Assembly (NCBI GenBank): GCA_963707895.1 | Contig: CAVPRS010000003.1 | Location: 434,001-498,000 of the forward strand | DNA from: Fodinibacter sp963707895 | GTDB lineage: Bacteria > Actinomycetota > Actinomycetes > Actinomycetales > Dermatophilaceae | Length of the DNA: 64,000 nucleotides | Reading direction: 5' to 3' | Shown here: positions 36,067-45,500 of the stretch, piece by piece | Numbering within the stretch: position 1 is the first letter of the stretch | Layout: each line of letters opens with the position of its first letter | The notes under the pieces: generated by a model | The model's input: the letters and a program-made list of their open reading frames with translations, nothing else | Databases searched by the model: none | What the model was told of the DNA's origin: nothing | Program-made: the position numbers and the translations under genes

Positions 36067-36758
36067 AGGTCCCCGAGCAGCCACCGTGCCGCTCGGGACA
36101 CCAGCGTGCGCCGCGGCGCGCTGCGGTAGGAGCGTTCGTCGTGCCCGAGGGCGTCATAGACGACCCGGGTGCCGCCGAAGTCGTGCGTCCAGAGCAGCGG
36201 ATGCCGTGCGCCGTCGTGCTCGTGCCACGCCAGCCCACGCACCTGCGGCGAGACGCGCATCCACGCATAGCGCTCGTCGTACACCTGGAAGTCGGCGACA
36301 CCGGCCACGATCGGATGGGCGTCGGTGTCGACCTCGATGCACGCATCACCCTGGTCGGGGTGCATCGTCGTCCCGGGCACCCAGATGCCGCCGAGGACGC
36401 TCTCCCACTCCGGCACGTAGCCCAGGCTCGTCGACGACACGTGGAGCGCGAGCAGCGGCCGTCCGGCCGCCAGATGGGCGAGAAGCCCCGAGCGCGACCG
36501 CTCGTCGCGGGCGGGGTCGGGCTCGTCATCCACGCCCTCATCGGGACGCGGGCCCAGGGGATCGCCGATGTTCAGGATCAGCAGGTCGGGCGCGGACTGG
36601 GCGAGGCCGGCGAGCGCCTCGTCGACGTCCTCCGCCACCTCGACGGCGACCCCCGCCTCGGTCACGATCTCGGCGATCGCCGCCGATGTCCGCGCGAACG
36701 GGTGCCACGGGTCGGCGTAGCGACCCGCCCCGGAGATCAGCACGGCTCGAGCGGTCAT
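36063..36758 (-). CDS. ThuA-like (class I glutamine amidotransferase-like) protein
   Basis: A 231-residue ThuA-fold protein. Hallmarks are RAVLISGAGRYADPWHPFARTSAAI at the start, DLLILNIGDP, LLALHVSSTSLGYVPEWESVLGG, HPIVAGVADFQVYDERYAWMRVS and WTHDFGGTRVVYDALGHDERSY. The nucleophile Cys of true amidotransferases is replaced (LHVSS), as in other ThuA proteins linked to sugar use. With the facing aldo/keto reductase a carbohydrate role is plausible, although the two genes are on opposite strands. Confidence 0.87.
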   Translation of the reverse strand: MTARAVLISGAGRYADPWHPFARTSAAIAEIVTEAGVAVEVAEDVDEALAGLAQSAPDLLILNIGDPLGPRPDEGVDDEPDPARDERSRSGLLAHLAAGRPLLALHVSSTSLGYVPEWESVLGGIWVPGTTMHPDQGDACIEVDTDAHPIVAGVADFQVYDERYAWMRVSPQVRGLAWHEHDGARHPLLWTHDFGGTRVVYDALGHDERSYRSAPRRTLVSRAARWLLGDL

Positions 36759-36857
36759 CGACCCGCAGTCTATGGAGATGCCGTGCTCGCGCCGCCATCG
36801 TTCCGCCCAGCAGGAGCAGCACCGACCGAGCGGTCCCGCGGCTGCTCGTGGGGCTCG

Positions 36858-38480
36858 TCAGTGATCATCCGATCCGTGATGACGAGGGTCGCCCATTCGC
36901 ACCGCGGCGGTCAGATCGGTGGCTCCCGCGTCCCGGGGGGCGACGGGCGGTAGCCCGAAGCTGTGCTCGATCGTCGCCATGATGGAGGTCGTGTCGTAGG
37001 TCGTGCTGTCGACCCCGGACTTGACCATGCCGGCCGACAGGACGAGCGCGGGGATGCGGGTTCCCGGGCCCCACTTGTCGACGGTGGGCGGGGAGACGTG
37101 GTCCCACTGGCCGCCGAACTCGTCGTACGTGACGACCACGAGCGTCTTCTTGGCCTGTGGCCCCGACATGATCGTCGTGAGCAGGTCGACGAGGTGGTCA
37201 CTGCCGTCGGGCTCGCTCGCGTACCCGGGGTGCTCGTTCTCGGCTCCGTAGGGCTTGACGAACGACACCTGGGGCAGGGTGCCCGCCTTGGCGGCGGCGA
37301 TGAACTTCGTCTCGTCCTGCAGGTGCGAGCGGCCCGGGGCGCCGACGGCGTAGTTCTTGAAGTAGTTGAACGGCTGGTGGTGGAACTGGAAGAGCGGGCC
37401 GGGGTGGCCGGCAGCAGCGTCGTCCCACCCGCCGGCGTACCAGTTCCAGCTCACGCCGGCGTCACTCATCCGGTCGCCGATGTTGGGGTAGACGGCGTCG
37501 TCGATGAGGGGGATCTTCGCCCCGCCACCGGAGGGTGCGCTCGACGGCTGCACGGTGTTCACGGCGATGTTGCCGCAGGCCGCCGCGTAGTCGAACTCCT
37601 TGCCGTTGGCGCACACCGAGTGAGCTGCAGGTCCTTGACCGGTGAGGTGGCGTGGTAGAGCGGATAGGAGTTCGGCATGCCGGCGCTGTCGACGATCGAG
37701 TTGGCCGCTGCCGGGGTGGCGCCACCGGTGTCGACCGGGGCCCGCGCGGCGATGAGGTACTGGTGGTTGAGGAACGAGCCGCCGAAGGCCCCCTGGAAGA
37801 ACCGGTCGGCGACGACGTAGTTGGGCGCGCCCTTGCTGTGCAGGTAGCGGTAGATCGGCAGCGAGGTCGTCGCGTAGCGACCCATGGTGAGGCCCACGGC
37901 GTCCGAGCCGGTGACGTACCGGTCCTGCTTGCCGCCGTCGATCTGGTACTGCTCCTGGTAGAAGCGGTGGACGATGTCACGGGTGCAGCCACCCGGGAGG
38001 CCGGTGCCGTTGAGCACCCCGTTGGGGGCGAAGACGCCGGGGGCCGGGCAGGTCGTGTCGGTCGGCCGGATGTAGTCGTCGATGGTGAAGAAGCTGTTGC
38101 CGAAGTGGCTCGCCGGCACCGCGTGCGCGGCGTCGGTGCACGTGGTCGGCGAGGGGGGACGGCGAGGTGAGGTTGACGTCGTTCTGCAGGAGGCAGCCGT
38201 ATGGCGTGCCGTCCTGGGCCACCTGGGTCGTGGTGGCGCCGGCGTTCTGGAGACCGTCGACGACCTGCCCGCCGACGCGGCCCCACTGGCCGTAGAGGTT
38301 GTCGAACGAGTGGTTCTCCTCGTAGATGACGACGAGGTTGGTGTAGCCACCAGGCAGTGGGCCGGCATGGGATGGCCCCTTCGGGGCCGCGACGGCCGCG
38401 GGCACCGCTGCGACGAGGGCCAGCGCCGCGGCCCCGGTCAGCAGGCCGATCGTGGGCCAGGACTTGCTGTGGTGTCTCAT
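36858..38480 (-). pseudogene. Secreted alkaline phosphatase-superfamily phosphoesterase, two compensating frame breaks
   Basis: An exported PF04185-type phosphoesterase (phospholipase C/acid phosphatase AcpA group). The first frame has the signal peptide (KSWPTIGLLTGAAALALVAA to AVAAP) and the metal-binding VIYEENHSFDNLYGQWG. From about 38160, at a run of six G on the plus strand, the protein continues one frame over (HAVPASHFGNSFFTIDDYI, FFQGAFGGSFLNHQYLIAA). It returns near 37620 to the first frame (CANGKEFDYAAACGNIAVN, SFVKPYGAENEHPG, VVVTYDEFGGQWDHVSPP). All metal ligands survive. The total of 1623 bases is a multiple of three, so the two indels cancel. A sequence error is likely. Confidence 0.85.
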
Positions 38481-38705
38481 GGCATCCCTTCCGCACCGGC
38501 GCCCGGACCCCCCGGGCGGCCCAACAAATGAGACTGCCACCGATGGCCGCTGCTGGCGAGGCAGGACTCCGCGATCCTGAGCAGGCTCACAGCAACGCTG
38601 GGCTCGTCGACGCCGCCCGCGCCGAGATCGCCTCCGCCCGGGCGGCCGCCGCAGAGCAGAGCTGAGCGCCCCACAGGTCGCGATCGCGGCTGGCGGACGC
38701 GCGAC

Positions 38706-39116
38706 TCACGCGTCGCCGGAGGCCACGGCCGCGTCATCCACGGTCAGCACGATGAGTGGGCTGTGCAGCAGCATGTCGTCGACGTCCGTGCGTCGCCACC
38801 GTCTGGCGGCTGCCTCGATGAGGGGCCGCCTTTCGTCGGGATCGGTGACGACTCGGGCCAGCGCGGGCACATCCGCCACCACGGACTGCTTCAGGTGCAC
38901 GACGACGTGCGGGTCGGCCGTGATGTTGTGGATCCAGTCACGGGTGCGGTCGGCTCGCGGCATGCCGCTGATGAAGAGCAGGCCGTCGTCGTTGTGCAGG
39001 AAGATCTCGATCCGCCGCGGGCGCCCTGTCCTTCGGCCGGTCGTCGTCAGGTCGATGACCTGGCTGTGGTCCAGCGCGACTCGAGTCACGTCATCCGAAC
39101 GTCTGTCAGGGTCCAT
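38706..39116 (-). CDS. Deazaflavin (F420)-dependent nitroreductase family protein
   Basis: A 136-residue split-barrel protein of the Ddn/FDOR family. Features are VIDLTTTGRRTGRPRRIEIFLHNDDGLLFISGMP, RDWIHNITADPHVVVHLKQ and the C-terminal PLIEAAARRWRRTDVDDML. The GRxTG(R/K)PR motif contacts the F420 tail phosphate. It is a second member of this family besides the gene at 20880, so the organism probably makes F420. GAGAGGA lies upstream of the ATG at 39116. It has no operon partner. Confidence 0.85.
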   Translation of the reverse strand: MDPDRRSDDVTRVALDHSQVIDLTTTGRRTGRPRRIEIFLHNDDGLLFISGMPRADRTRDWIHNITADPHVVVHLKQSVVADVPALARVVTDPDERRPLIEAAARRWRRTDVDDMLLHSPLIVLTVDDAAVASGDA

Positions 39117-39235
39117 GCGATGGTCCTCTCGACTGAGCCGCCGCTCGCGGCAGGAGTACCCCCTGCCGCCGCGCCGTGTGCAGACGTGTGAACCGGGCGG
39201 TCGTCCGGGTTAGTCCCTCGACCTCGGTAGGCCCC

Positions 39236-40816
39236 TCACTCGACGACGGGGTTGGTCCGGGAGACTCGCGCCTCCTCGATGTCGAGCCGGGCCTGGACCC
39301 TGCGCAGCACGATGTCGTCGATCCGTTGCTCGTCGCGCAGCTCGAGCAGCTCCTCGCGCCGGCGGCCGATCAGGGCGAGGACGAGGCTCGTGTACTGGTC
39401 GTCGTGCTGGACGACCGGGTCACCGTCGGACCCGGAGGCCGCGAGCAGCCGGCGCTGGGTGCCCAGCTCGTGCCGGACTCGCTGGACGACCTTCTCGCCG
39501 CTGCCGAGCTCGGCCGCTGTCTCGTCGATGGCCTCGATGGCCGCGTCGAGGGTGACCTCCTCGGCGAGCTGAACCTCCTCGGCGACCGAGTTGTCGACGG
39601 GCAGCCGGGCAAACCGCACCACCGCAGGCAACAGCAGCGCCTGCAGCAGGGTCAGCACGATCACCCCGGAGGCGATCAGCACGATCAGGTCCCGGTCGGG
39701 GAACGGGGCACCCGAGACCAGGGTGTGGGGCACGGCGAGCACCGCGGCGAGCGACACGGCCCCGCGGAAGCCGGCCACCGCGCTCACCGTGCGCTGACGA
39801 GCACCGATCCGGCGCGACCGCTGCACAGGCCGGCGGTCGACCATCCGGATCAGGTACGGAACCGTGTACGTCCACACCCATCGCACGCCGATCACGACGA
39901 CGGTCACGGCGACCGTGTCGGCCAGGGCGCGCAGGAGCGAGGTGCTGGTCAGGCCACGGAAGGCGGACTGCGCCGAGAGTCCGACCAGCACGAAGAGCGC
40001 ACTGCTCAGCACGGTCGTGGACAGCGCCCAGAACGGGATGAAGATCTGCCGGGTCGCCGCCCCCGTGATCCGCGGCGTCACCTGGCTCATGAACAACCCG
40101 CACGCCACCACCGCCAGCACGCCGGACGCGTGAATGACGTCGGCCAGCAGGAAGGCCGCGAACGGAGTCACGAGCATCGCGATCGCCTCGAGCATCGGGT
40201 CGTCCATGCGCAGGCGCACCTGCCAGCTCACGAGGCCGACCAGCCCGCCGGCAAGGACGCCCCCGACGTACGCGACGACCAGCAGCCAGGTGACGTGCCA
40301 GCCGGTGAGCTGTTGCTCGCCGACAGTGACGCCGACCGCCAGCCCGTAGAGCACCAGCGCGGTGCCGTCGTTGACCAGGCTCTCTGCACGCAGCACGGTC
40401 ACCGTGCGCCGCGGCAGGTCGCGGGCCAGGACGCCGACTGCGGTCGCGTCGGTCGGGGCGAGCGCCGCACCGAGCACCCAGGCCGGCCCCCACTCCAGGC
40501 CGAACCCGTGCGCCACGACGGCCACCGCGGCCGCAGTGGCGACGACGAGGGCGGTGCTGCTGAGGACGACGACTCGCAGGTTGTTCCGGATCTCACGCAG
40601 CGACGTGGTCAGGCTCTCCCAGTAGAGCAGGGCCGGTAGGAAGAGCAGGAGGACGACTTCCGGTGGCAGCTGCGCGTGGCGCAGCTGCGGCACGAATCCG
40701 AGCAGAACGCCCACCAGCACCAGCAGGATCGCGGGCGCGATCGGGTACCGGCGCGCGAGGGCGCCACACATGACGATGGCGACCCCGAGCAGCACCACCA
40801 TCTCGAGTCCGAGCAC
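39236..40816 (-). CDS. Na+/H+ antiporter (CPA1 family)
   Basis: A 526-residue cation/proton antiporter of the inner membrane. The N-terminal two-thirds hold about twelve helices with the ion-site motif GAALAPTDATAVGVLARDLP and the LVNDGTALVLYGLAVG segment typical of NhaP/CPA1 exchangers. RGAVSLAAVLAVP follows near residue 350. The last 120 residues are a charged cytoplasmic domain with helical, coiled-coil-like character. GTG at 40816 and ATG at 40801 are both possible starts. It serves pH and sodium homeostasis. A divergent gap of 267 bases separates it from the AI-2E transporter. Confidence 0.92.
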   Translation of the reverse strand: MLGLEMVVLLGVAIVMCGALARRYPIAPAILLVLVGVLLGFVPQLRHAQLPPEVVLLLFLPALLYWESLTTSLREIRNNLRVVVLSSTALVVATAAAVAVVAHGFGLEWGPAWVLGAALAPTDATAVGVLARDLPRRTVTVLRAESLVNDGTALVLYGLAVGVTVGEQQLTGWHVTWLLVVAYVGGVLAGGLVGLVSWQVRLRMDDPMLEAIAMLVTPFAAFLLADVIHASGVLAVVACGLFMSQVTPRITGAATRQIFIPFWALSTTVLSSALFVLVGLSAQSAFRGLTSTSLLRALADTVAVTVVVIGVRWVWTYTVPYLIRMVDRRPVQRSRRIGARQRTVSAVAGFRGAVSLAAVLAVPHTLVSGAPFPDRDLIVLIASGVIVLTLLQALLLPAVVRFARLPVDNSVAEEVQLAEEVTLDAAIEAIDETAAELGSGEKVVQRVRHELGTQRRLLAASGSDGDPVVQHDDQYTSLVLALIGRRREELLELRDEQRIDDIVLRRVQARLDIEEARVSRTNPVVE

Positions 40817-41083
40817 GAGCCCATCTTGGACGAACCAACCGGCCGATGCGGTTCTGGTGAAGGTCCGTTCAACCAGCGGAATGCTCGGTGCCCTTGGCTA
40901 CCGAAGCGTTTGGACCGCGCCGACCGCAGCCATGGCGGTCCATCCCGGCGCGCTTCGAAGTGGCGCGTTCCCGCTGCCCTCGGCCCGTCCTTGCCTCCGT
41001 GACGGTTCCGGACTGAAACGCGACTGGATCTGGGAGACTGCGAACGCCGACCAAGCTCCATCTCCGGACTTCTGGGACGAAGG

Positions 41084-42262
41084 ATGACGATGCCGACTCC
41101 GGACGCGGACAACGCGTCGCGCTCCGAGGACCATTCGCCCGCCGCGGTTCCGGCGACGCGAGCCGGCCTCGACGTGACCGTACATTTCGAGCGGGCGTCG
41201 GTCTGGCGATCGGGGCTGATCCTCGCGGGTGTGGGCGTGGGGCTGCTGCTGTTCCTGTGGCTGTTCTCCATGCTCAGCCACTTCCTCTTCCTGCTGGTCC
41301 TCGCATGGCTCTTCGCCACCGCCCTGGAACCCGGCATCCGATGGCTGGTCCAGAAGGGCCGTTCCAGGGGAGTCGCCACCGCCTTGGTGGGCGGAAGCGC
41401 CATCCTCGTTGCCCTCGCACTGGCCGCGGTCTTCGGGCAGCTCTTCTTCAGCCAGGTCACCGACTTCGTCCAGGGCGTGCCCGACCTGACGACCTCGGTG
41501 ATCGACTGGGTCAACCAACAGTTCGGCACCAACCTCGACGCGACCACGATCTCCTCGAAGCTGCACCTCGACCCATCGCAGATCGCCGCGTGGGCCGGCT
41601 CCCTGTCCGGCGGGGTGCTCGGTGTCGTCGGGTCCCTGTCCTCGGTCATGTTCGACCTCGTCACGGTGCTGGTGTTCGGCTTCTACTTCGCCGGCGCGGG
41701 CCCCCGGCTCATCCACACGCTCGCTTCGTGGATGCCGCCGCGCGTCCAAGAGGTCTTCATCACCGTCACCGAGATCACGATCGCGAAGACCGGCGGTTAC
41801 GTCGTCTCCAAGATCGTGCTCGCAGCGGCCTCCGCCCTGTTCCACGGCATCTTCTTCGCCGCGATCGGCGTTCCCTACTGGCTGCCGTTCGCGTTGTTCG
41901 TCGGCATCACGGCCCAGTTCGTCCCCATCGTCGGGACCTACCTCGGGGTCATCCTCCCCGTCCTCGCGACCGTGTTCGACAGCCCGTGGAAGGCGGTCGC
42001 GATCATCGTCTTTGCCGCGGTGTACCAGCAGATCGAGACGTACGTGTTCACCCCGCGGGTCAGCGAGAAGACGATGGACGTGAATCCGGCGATCGCGCTC
42101 GGTGCCGTCTTCGTCGGCGCCGCCATCTGGGGACCACTCGGCGCGTTGATCGGCATCCCTCTCGCCGCAGCTGCCGTCGCCATCCTCGACACCTACAGCC
42201 ACCGCTACGAGCTGGTTCCAGAGGTGCTCCAGGTCGCGGACGCGACGAGCGAGCCGGAGTGA
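41084..42262 (+). CDS. AI-2E family transporter
   Basis: A 392-residue membrane protein of the AI-2 exporter/TqsA (PF01594) family. A variable charged N-terminus is followed by seven to eight helices. The family features YVVSKIVLAAASALFHGIFFAAIGVPYWLPFALFVGITAQFVPIVGTYLG and NPAIALGAVFVGAAIWGPLGALIGIPLAAA are clear even when read piecewise. Members export small molecules or act as Na+/H+ antiporters; the substrate here is unknown. The ATG at 41084 is preceded by GAAGGATG. It is monocistronic and convergent with the OsmC gene. Confidence 0.9.
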   Translation: MTMPTPDADNASRSEDHSPAAVPATRAGLDVTVHFERASVWRSGLILAGVGVGLLLFLWLFSMLSHFLFLLVLAWLFATALEPGIRWLVQKGRSRGVATALVGGSAILVALALAAVFGQLFFSQVTDFVQGVPDLTTSVIDWVNQQFGTNLDATTISSKLHLDPSQIAAWAGSLSGGVLGVVGSLSSVMFDLVTVLVFGFYFAGAGPRLIHTLASWMPPRVQEVFITVTEITIAKTGGYVVSKIVLAAASALFHGIFFAAIGVPYWLPFALFVGITAQFVPIVGTYLGVILPVLATVFDSPWKAVAIIVFAAVYQQIETYVFTPRVSEKTMDVNPAIALGAVFVGAAIWGPLGALIGIPLAAAAVAILDTYSHRYELVPEVLQVADATSEPE

Positions 42263-42295
42263 CCTGACCGTTCGGTGCTGCCTCCCGGGCTCGGT

Positions 42296-42856
42296 TCAGG
42301 CGCGGGCGACGTCGATCGCCACGGAGACGGGGTTGGTGATCGAGTCACGGACCGGCGAGAAGCGGGTGAGGTCGGCCAGCTCGGCCAGCTGGTCGTCGCT
42401 GAGCTCACCGGCAACCCTGATGGCGACGTCGATCTGCTCGTACCCGGGGCGGACGTCACCGTCCAGGCCGAGGAATCCCTGCACATCCAGGTCGCCGTGC
42501 ACCGTGCACTCCAGGCCCTGGAGCGCGATGCCCCGCGCGGCGGCGTGGTAGACCAGCGTCCCTGCCAAGCAGGCTGCGAGGGCCTGCAGGGCGAACTCAC
42601 CGGCGTTGGGCGCCCGGTTCTCGCCGAGCAGGACGGGCGGCTCGTCGGTGTCCACGAGGAACGGCAGCTCGCGGGTGGTGTCCTCCTGACCCGCCCCATA
42701 GAAGCCTTGGATCGTGGTCCGGCTGTGACCGCCGTCGATCCAGTGGTTGCGAGCGCGGAACTGGAACCGACCCAGTCCGGGGTCCGCCGTGACGGCGTCG
42801 ATCGTGGCGTTCAGGCGGTCGAGGTCGACGCCGTTGACAGTGCTGCTGGTGCTCAT
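42296..42856 (-). CDS. OsmC family peroxiredoxin-like protein
   Basis: A 186-residue OsmC/Ohr-fold protein, which reduces organic hydroperoxides. The first catalytic region appears as FALQALAACLAGTLVYHAAARG with the buried Cys in AACLAG. The second canonical Cys (VCPYS) is not evident in the C-terminal half (FSPVRDSITNPVSVAID), where FSPVRDSI takes its place, as in the YhfA-like OsmC branch. The activity may therefore differ from classic Ohr. It is divergent from the TetR gene, and twin operators between them indicate repression by that regulator. Confidence 0.87.
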   Translation of the reverse strand: MSTSSTVNGVDLDRLNATIDAVTADPGLGRFQFRARNHWIDGGHSRTTIQGFYGAGQEDTTRELPFLVDTDEPPVLLGENRAPNAGEFALQALAACLAGTLVYHAAARGIALQGLECTVHGDLDVQGFLGLDGDVRPGYEQIDVAIRVAGELSDDQLAELADLTRFSPVRDSITNPVSVAIDVARA

Positions 42857-42903
42857 GGTGGCTCCTGGTTGGCTGGCTCTTCGGGTGGTTGTGGACGGAC
42901 ATA

Positions 42904-42962
42904 GTTAGCACGATCGGTCGTACTATCTGGATGGTCACGACAGTACGACCGGTCGTGCTAAC
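42904..42962. promoter_or_regulatory. Twin TetR-type operators between OsmC and TetR genes
   Basis: Two near-identical palindromes, AGCACGATCGGTCGTACT (42907-42924) and AGTACGACCGGTCGTGCT (42942-42959), are themselves arranged as a larger inverted repeat with 21-base arms and a 17-base spacer. They occupy both divergent promoters, so one regulator can repress both genes. The repeated CGACCGGTCG core is the likely recognition site. Confidence 0.88.
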
Positions 42963-42971
42963 TTGTCAACC

Positions 42972-43640
42972 ATGACGACCGACGCCGCCCAGCAGCGACA
43001 CCGACGGCCGCGTCAAAGGCGGGCGGACGGGGAGCGCACCCGCCGAGCCATCCTGAGCAAGGCAGCGTCATTGGCCACCGTCGACGGGCTCGAGGGACTG
43101 TCCATCGGACACCTGGCCGCCGCGACCGGCATCAGCAAGAGCGGTCTCTACGCGCACTTCGGGTCCAAGCAGGAGCTGCAGCTGGCCACCGTGCAGGAAG
43201 CCGAGCGGATCCTCCACGAGGAGGTCGTCGAGCCGGCCCTCGCCGCCCCTCCGGGCCTGCGGCAGCTGGCGGCGGCGTGCGAGGCCTTCCTCAGCTACGT
43301 GGAGCGTCGCGTCTTCCCGGGCGGGTGCTTCTTCGCCGCCACCTCGCTGGAGATGGGCGCTCGCCCCGGGCCGGTCAGGGACCGGCTCGCCGCCGTCCAG
43401 TCGGACTTCACCGCCCTTCTGTCATCCTTCGCGGCGACCGCGATCGAGCAGGATGAGCTCCCGGCGCACGAGGATCCCGACCGGCTCGCCTTCGAGCTCC
43501 ACGCGATCCTGCTCGGCGCCGACACGAAGTTCGTGCTCTACGACGACCCGTCGGTGCTCTCCCTCGGCCGCAGCGTCATCAGGCACCGGCTGGGTTTGGA
43601 CTCGCCGCGCACCAGGGACGCGGCGTCAGGCCACCCATGA
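42972..43640 (+). CDS. TetR/AcrR family repressor of the OsmC gene
   Basis: A 222-residue TetR regulator. The N-terminal helix-turn-helix reads GLSIGHLAAATGISKSGLYAHFGSKQELQLATV. The C-terminal ligand domain is of the TetR_C group often linked to OsmC or dehydrogenase genes (FLSYVERRVFPGGCFFAATSLEMGARPGPVRD). Cys in PGGCFF is conserved in this branch and could sense oxidants. The ATG at 42972 lies ten bases past the second operator arm, so the mRNA leader is very short or absent and binding would block transcription start. Confidence 0.9.
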   Translation: MTTDAAQQRHRRPRQRRADGERTRRAILSKAASLATVDGLEGLSIGHLAAATGISKSGLYAHFGSKQELQLATVQEAERILHEEVVEPALAAPPGLRQLAAACEAFLSYVERRVFPGGCFFAATSLEMGARPGPVRDRLAAVQSDFTALLSSFAATAIEQDELPAHEDPDRLAFELHAILLGADTKFVLYDDPSVLSLGRSVIRHRLGLDSPRTRDAASGHP

Positions 43641-43898
43641 AGCCAGGGCGGAGAACCCGTCCCCGGCCGTCTCCTCGCGGTGGGTGGACGCCAGGCGTTC
43701 GGCGTCGCGCTCGGGAAGGAAGCCCGAGTCCCGGCGACAGTCGTGGCAGACCACGACGGCTCGTCGGCCGAGGTGGACGACCTCGATGAGGTGAGGATGG
43801 CAGGCCTCCTCACCTCCGTGCTGGTGGTCGCGACGGTGGACCGCGTCGACCGTGCAGGCGGCCACCGGGTCGGACTGCTCGTGTGTCGAGTCACGCAT
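43626..43898 (-). CDS. Small Cys/His-rich protein, unknown family
   Basis: A 90-residue protein with AACTVDAVHRRDHQHGGEEACHPHLIEVVHLGRRAVVVCHDCRRDSGFLPERDAE as its core when read in pieces. Cys and His pairs (ACHPH, CHDC) suggest one zinc site. The start at 43898 is chosen because GGAAGGGG lies nine bases upstream. It overlaps the end of the TetR gene by 15 bases on the opposite strand. Function unknown; a nucleic acid or metal-binding role is a guess. Confidence 0.65.
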   Translation of the reverse strand: MRDSTHEQSDPVAACTVDAVHRRDHQHGGEEACHPHLIEVVHLGRRAVVVCHDCRRDSGFLPERDAERLASTHREETAGDGFSALASWVA

Positions 43899-44071
43899 CG
43901 GGGCAGCCCCTTCCGGAGGTCGTGTGCCTGCATCCATCGAACCGCTGTCGGACGTTCCGGATAATCGGGTGATGGGCCGGACTCCCCCGACGAACGGAGG
44001 AGCGTCGATCGGGTGATCGACCCCCCCGAAGTCGGTTCAGTGCCGGGCCCACTCGCGTCCGACTGGATCCG

Positions 44072-44899
44072 TCATCCAGCGGATGCCGTTGCGCGGGCCG
44101 CCCGGACGACGGCGAGGACTGCGTCGGTGACCAGGGCCGGCTCGGCCTCCTCGACGGCGTGGCCGGTGTGCACCACGACCTGCTTGGCCTGCGGGCTGAC
44201 GAGGAGCCACCCCCGTTGGTCCTCCACGTTGGTTCTCATCCCTCGGCGCTCGGACACGAACTCGGCCGAGGCGATCTGCTCGGGCGTGTACTCGTTGCTG
44301 ATCACCGTCACCGGGATGTCTCCGACCAGTTCACGTGCCGACCAGGCGTCCTTCTCGACCTGCAGGTAGTCGCGCCGTTCGACGTTGGCCGGGGAGTCCC
44401 ACTGGGTGTCACGGACGAGTTGCGGTGGCGGGTTGCGGAACGGGGACCCGACGTCGACGAAGACCATGCCCGCGACCTGCTCGGGGTGGGCGAAGGCGTA
44501 GCCCGCGGTGATGTAGCCGCCGCCGGAGGTCCCCACGAGCACGTACGGACCGGGGATCTGAGCAGCGGAGATCGCGTGCTCGAGATCCGCGACCAGCTCC
44601 CGGAGTCCTCGCGGGCCGGGCGCGGGGTCACTCAAGCCGAGGTTGGCCCGGTCGTAGGTGCACGTCCGAGTGACCTTGGCCAACGACGGCACGGCGAAGT
44701 CGTACGACGCGCCGGCGTCCCCGTCTCCGGCCTCGAGGATGACGGTCGGTGACCCGGTGCCGCTGCACCGCACGTAGATCTTCCGGCCACCACCCACGTC
44801 GAACGGACCGTGGATGCCGCCATCGGCGCTCGTGGCCGGTGCCGCAGGCGGCCCCACTTGACGTTCGGAACAACCTGACGCACCGACCACGACCGTCAC
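44072..44899 (-). CDS. Alpha/beta hydrolase lipoprotein
   Basis: An alpha/beta hydrolase of about 275 residues. The oxyanion strand is SPTVILEAGDG, the nucleophile Ser is in YVLVGTSGGGYITAGYAF, the acid region is VTVISNEYTP and the catalytic His is in VVVHTGHAVEEAEP. The N-terminus VVVGASGC-SER is a lipobox, so it is membrane-anchored outside. With GTG 44899 as start the signal peptide is too short. The missing basic part (RRRQGSGLLVLA) lies in frame upstream but has no start before a stop, and a start (GTG, MPGKRVRPRPRR) exists only in a neighbouring frame. A further one-base error near 44920 is likely. Confidence 0.75.
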   Translation of the reverse strand: MTVVVGASGCSERQVGPPAAPATSADGGIHGPFDVGGGRKIYVRCSGTGSPTVILEAGDGDAGASYDFAVPSLAKVTRTCTYDRANLGLSDPAPGPRGLRELVADLEHAISAAQIPGPYVLVGTSGGGYITAGYAFAHPEQVAGMVFVDVGSPFRNPPPQLVRDTQWDSPANVERRDYLQVEKDAWSARELVGDIPVTVISNEYTPEQIASAEFVSERRGMRTNVEDQRGWLLVSPQAKQVVVHTGHAVEEAEPALVTDAVLAVVRAARATASAG

Positions 44900-45073
44900 G
44901 GCGAGAACCAGCAGGCCCGACCCCTGACGCCGTCGCGCGGCCGCCGGATCGTCGGGGTCGAGGTCTCACACGCTTCCCGGGCACCGCGTTCTCCCATCAC
45001 ACCTGGTCGTGCTGCTCGAACCCGCGACCGCCGGCCGAGGGAGGTTCAGGCGGCGGACGTTCGGGGAACCCGC

Positions 45074-45322
45074 TCAGGCCTGGACCGGCACGGGGTAGAC
45101 GCTGTCCGCGGGGTGGCCGGCCCGTTCGTGGATCCTCCGCACTGCATCGGCGCTGGGAGCCTCGGACAGGCAGAAGACCATTCCGGACTCGGGATCCGCC
45201 CAGGCCTGCTTGAAGTTCACCCCCTCGTCGTCCTGGATCGCCAGGTCGGCGTTGTGGGCCTCGGTGAGGGCCTCGGGGGTGACCCCCTTCATCGTCGTGT
45301 GCACATCCATGAACTCGGGCAC
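45074..45322 (-). CDS. DUF4242 protein, SCO4226-like (nickel-binding)
   Basis: An 82-residue DUF4242 protein: PEFMDVHTTMKGVTPEALTE, AHNADLAIQDDEGVNFKQAW, MVFCLSEAPSADAVRRIHE and RAGHPADSVYPVPV. It closely resembles Streptomyces SCO4226, a nickel-binding homodimer with ferredoxin-like fold; this comparison is from memory. Conserved His residues in DVH, AH and AGH are candidate metal ligands. GTG at 45322 is chosen as start because AAAGAGG lies six bases upstream. It is monocistronic. Confidence 0.87.
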   Translation of the reverse strand: MPEFMDVHTTMKGVTPEALTEAHNADLAIQDDEGVNFKQAWADPESGMVFCLSEAPSADAVRRIHERAGHPADSVYPVPVQA

Positions 45323-45500
45323 GTCAGCCTCTTTCGTCGGGGCTTCGCACGATCCTCCCTCTCCGGTGGAGCCGCCATAGCCCAGAAGAGCCAGCCACCG
45401 AACCGGAGTCCGCCCAGCTGCGAGGTTCTCTCGAAGACCCGGGCCGGATCGCCGAGTTCCGGCGTTGACCGCGTGCACTCCCGCGGCCAGTGTGGTCCGT

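Noticed and set aside
38528..38665. 45-codon frame on the plus strand between phosphoesterase and F420-type genes
   Set aside because: Ala/Glu-rich product without ribosome site or recognisable motif; could be the tail of a lost gene but cannot be supported.
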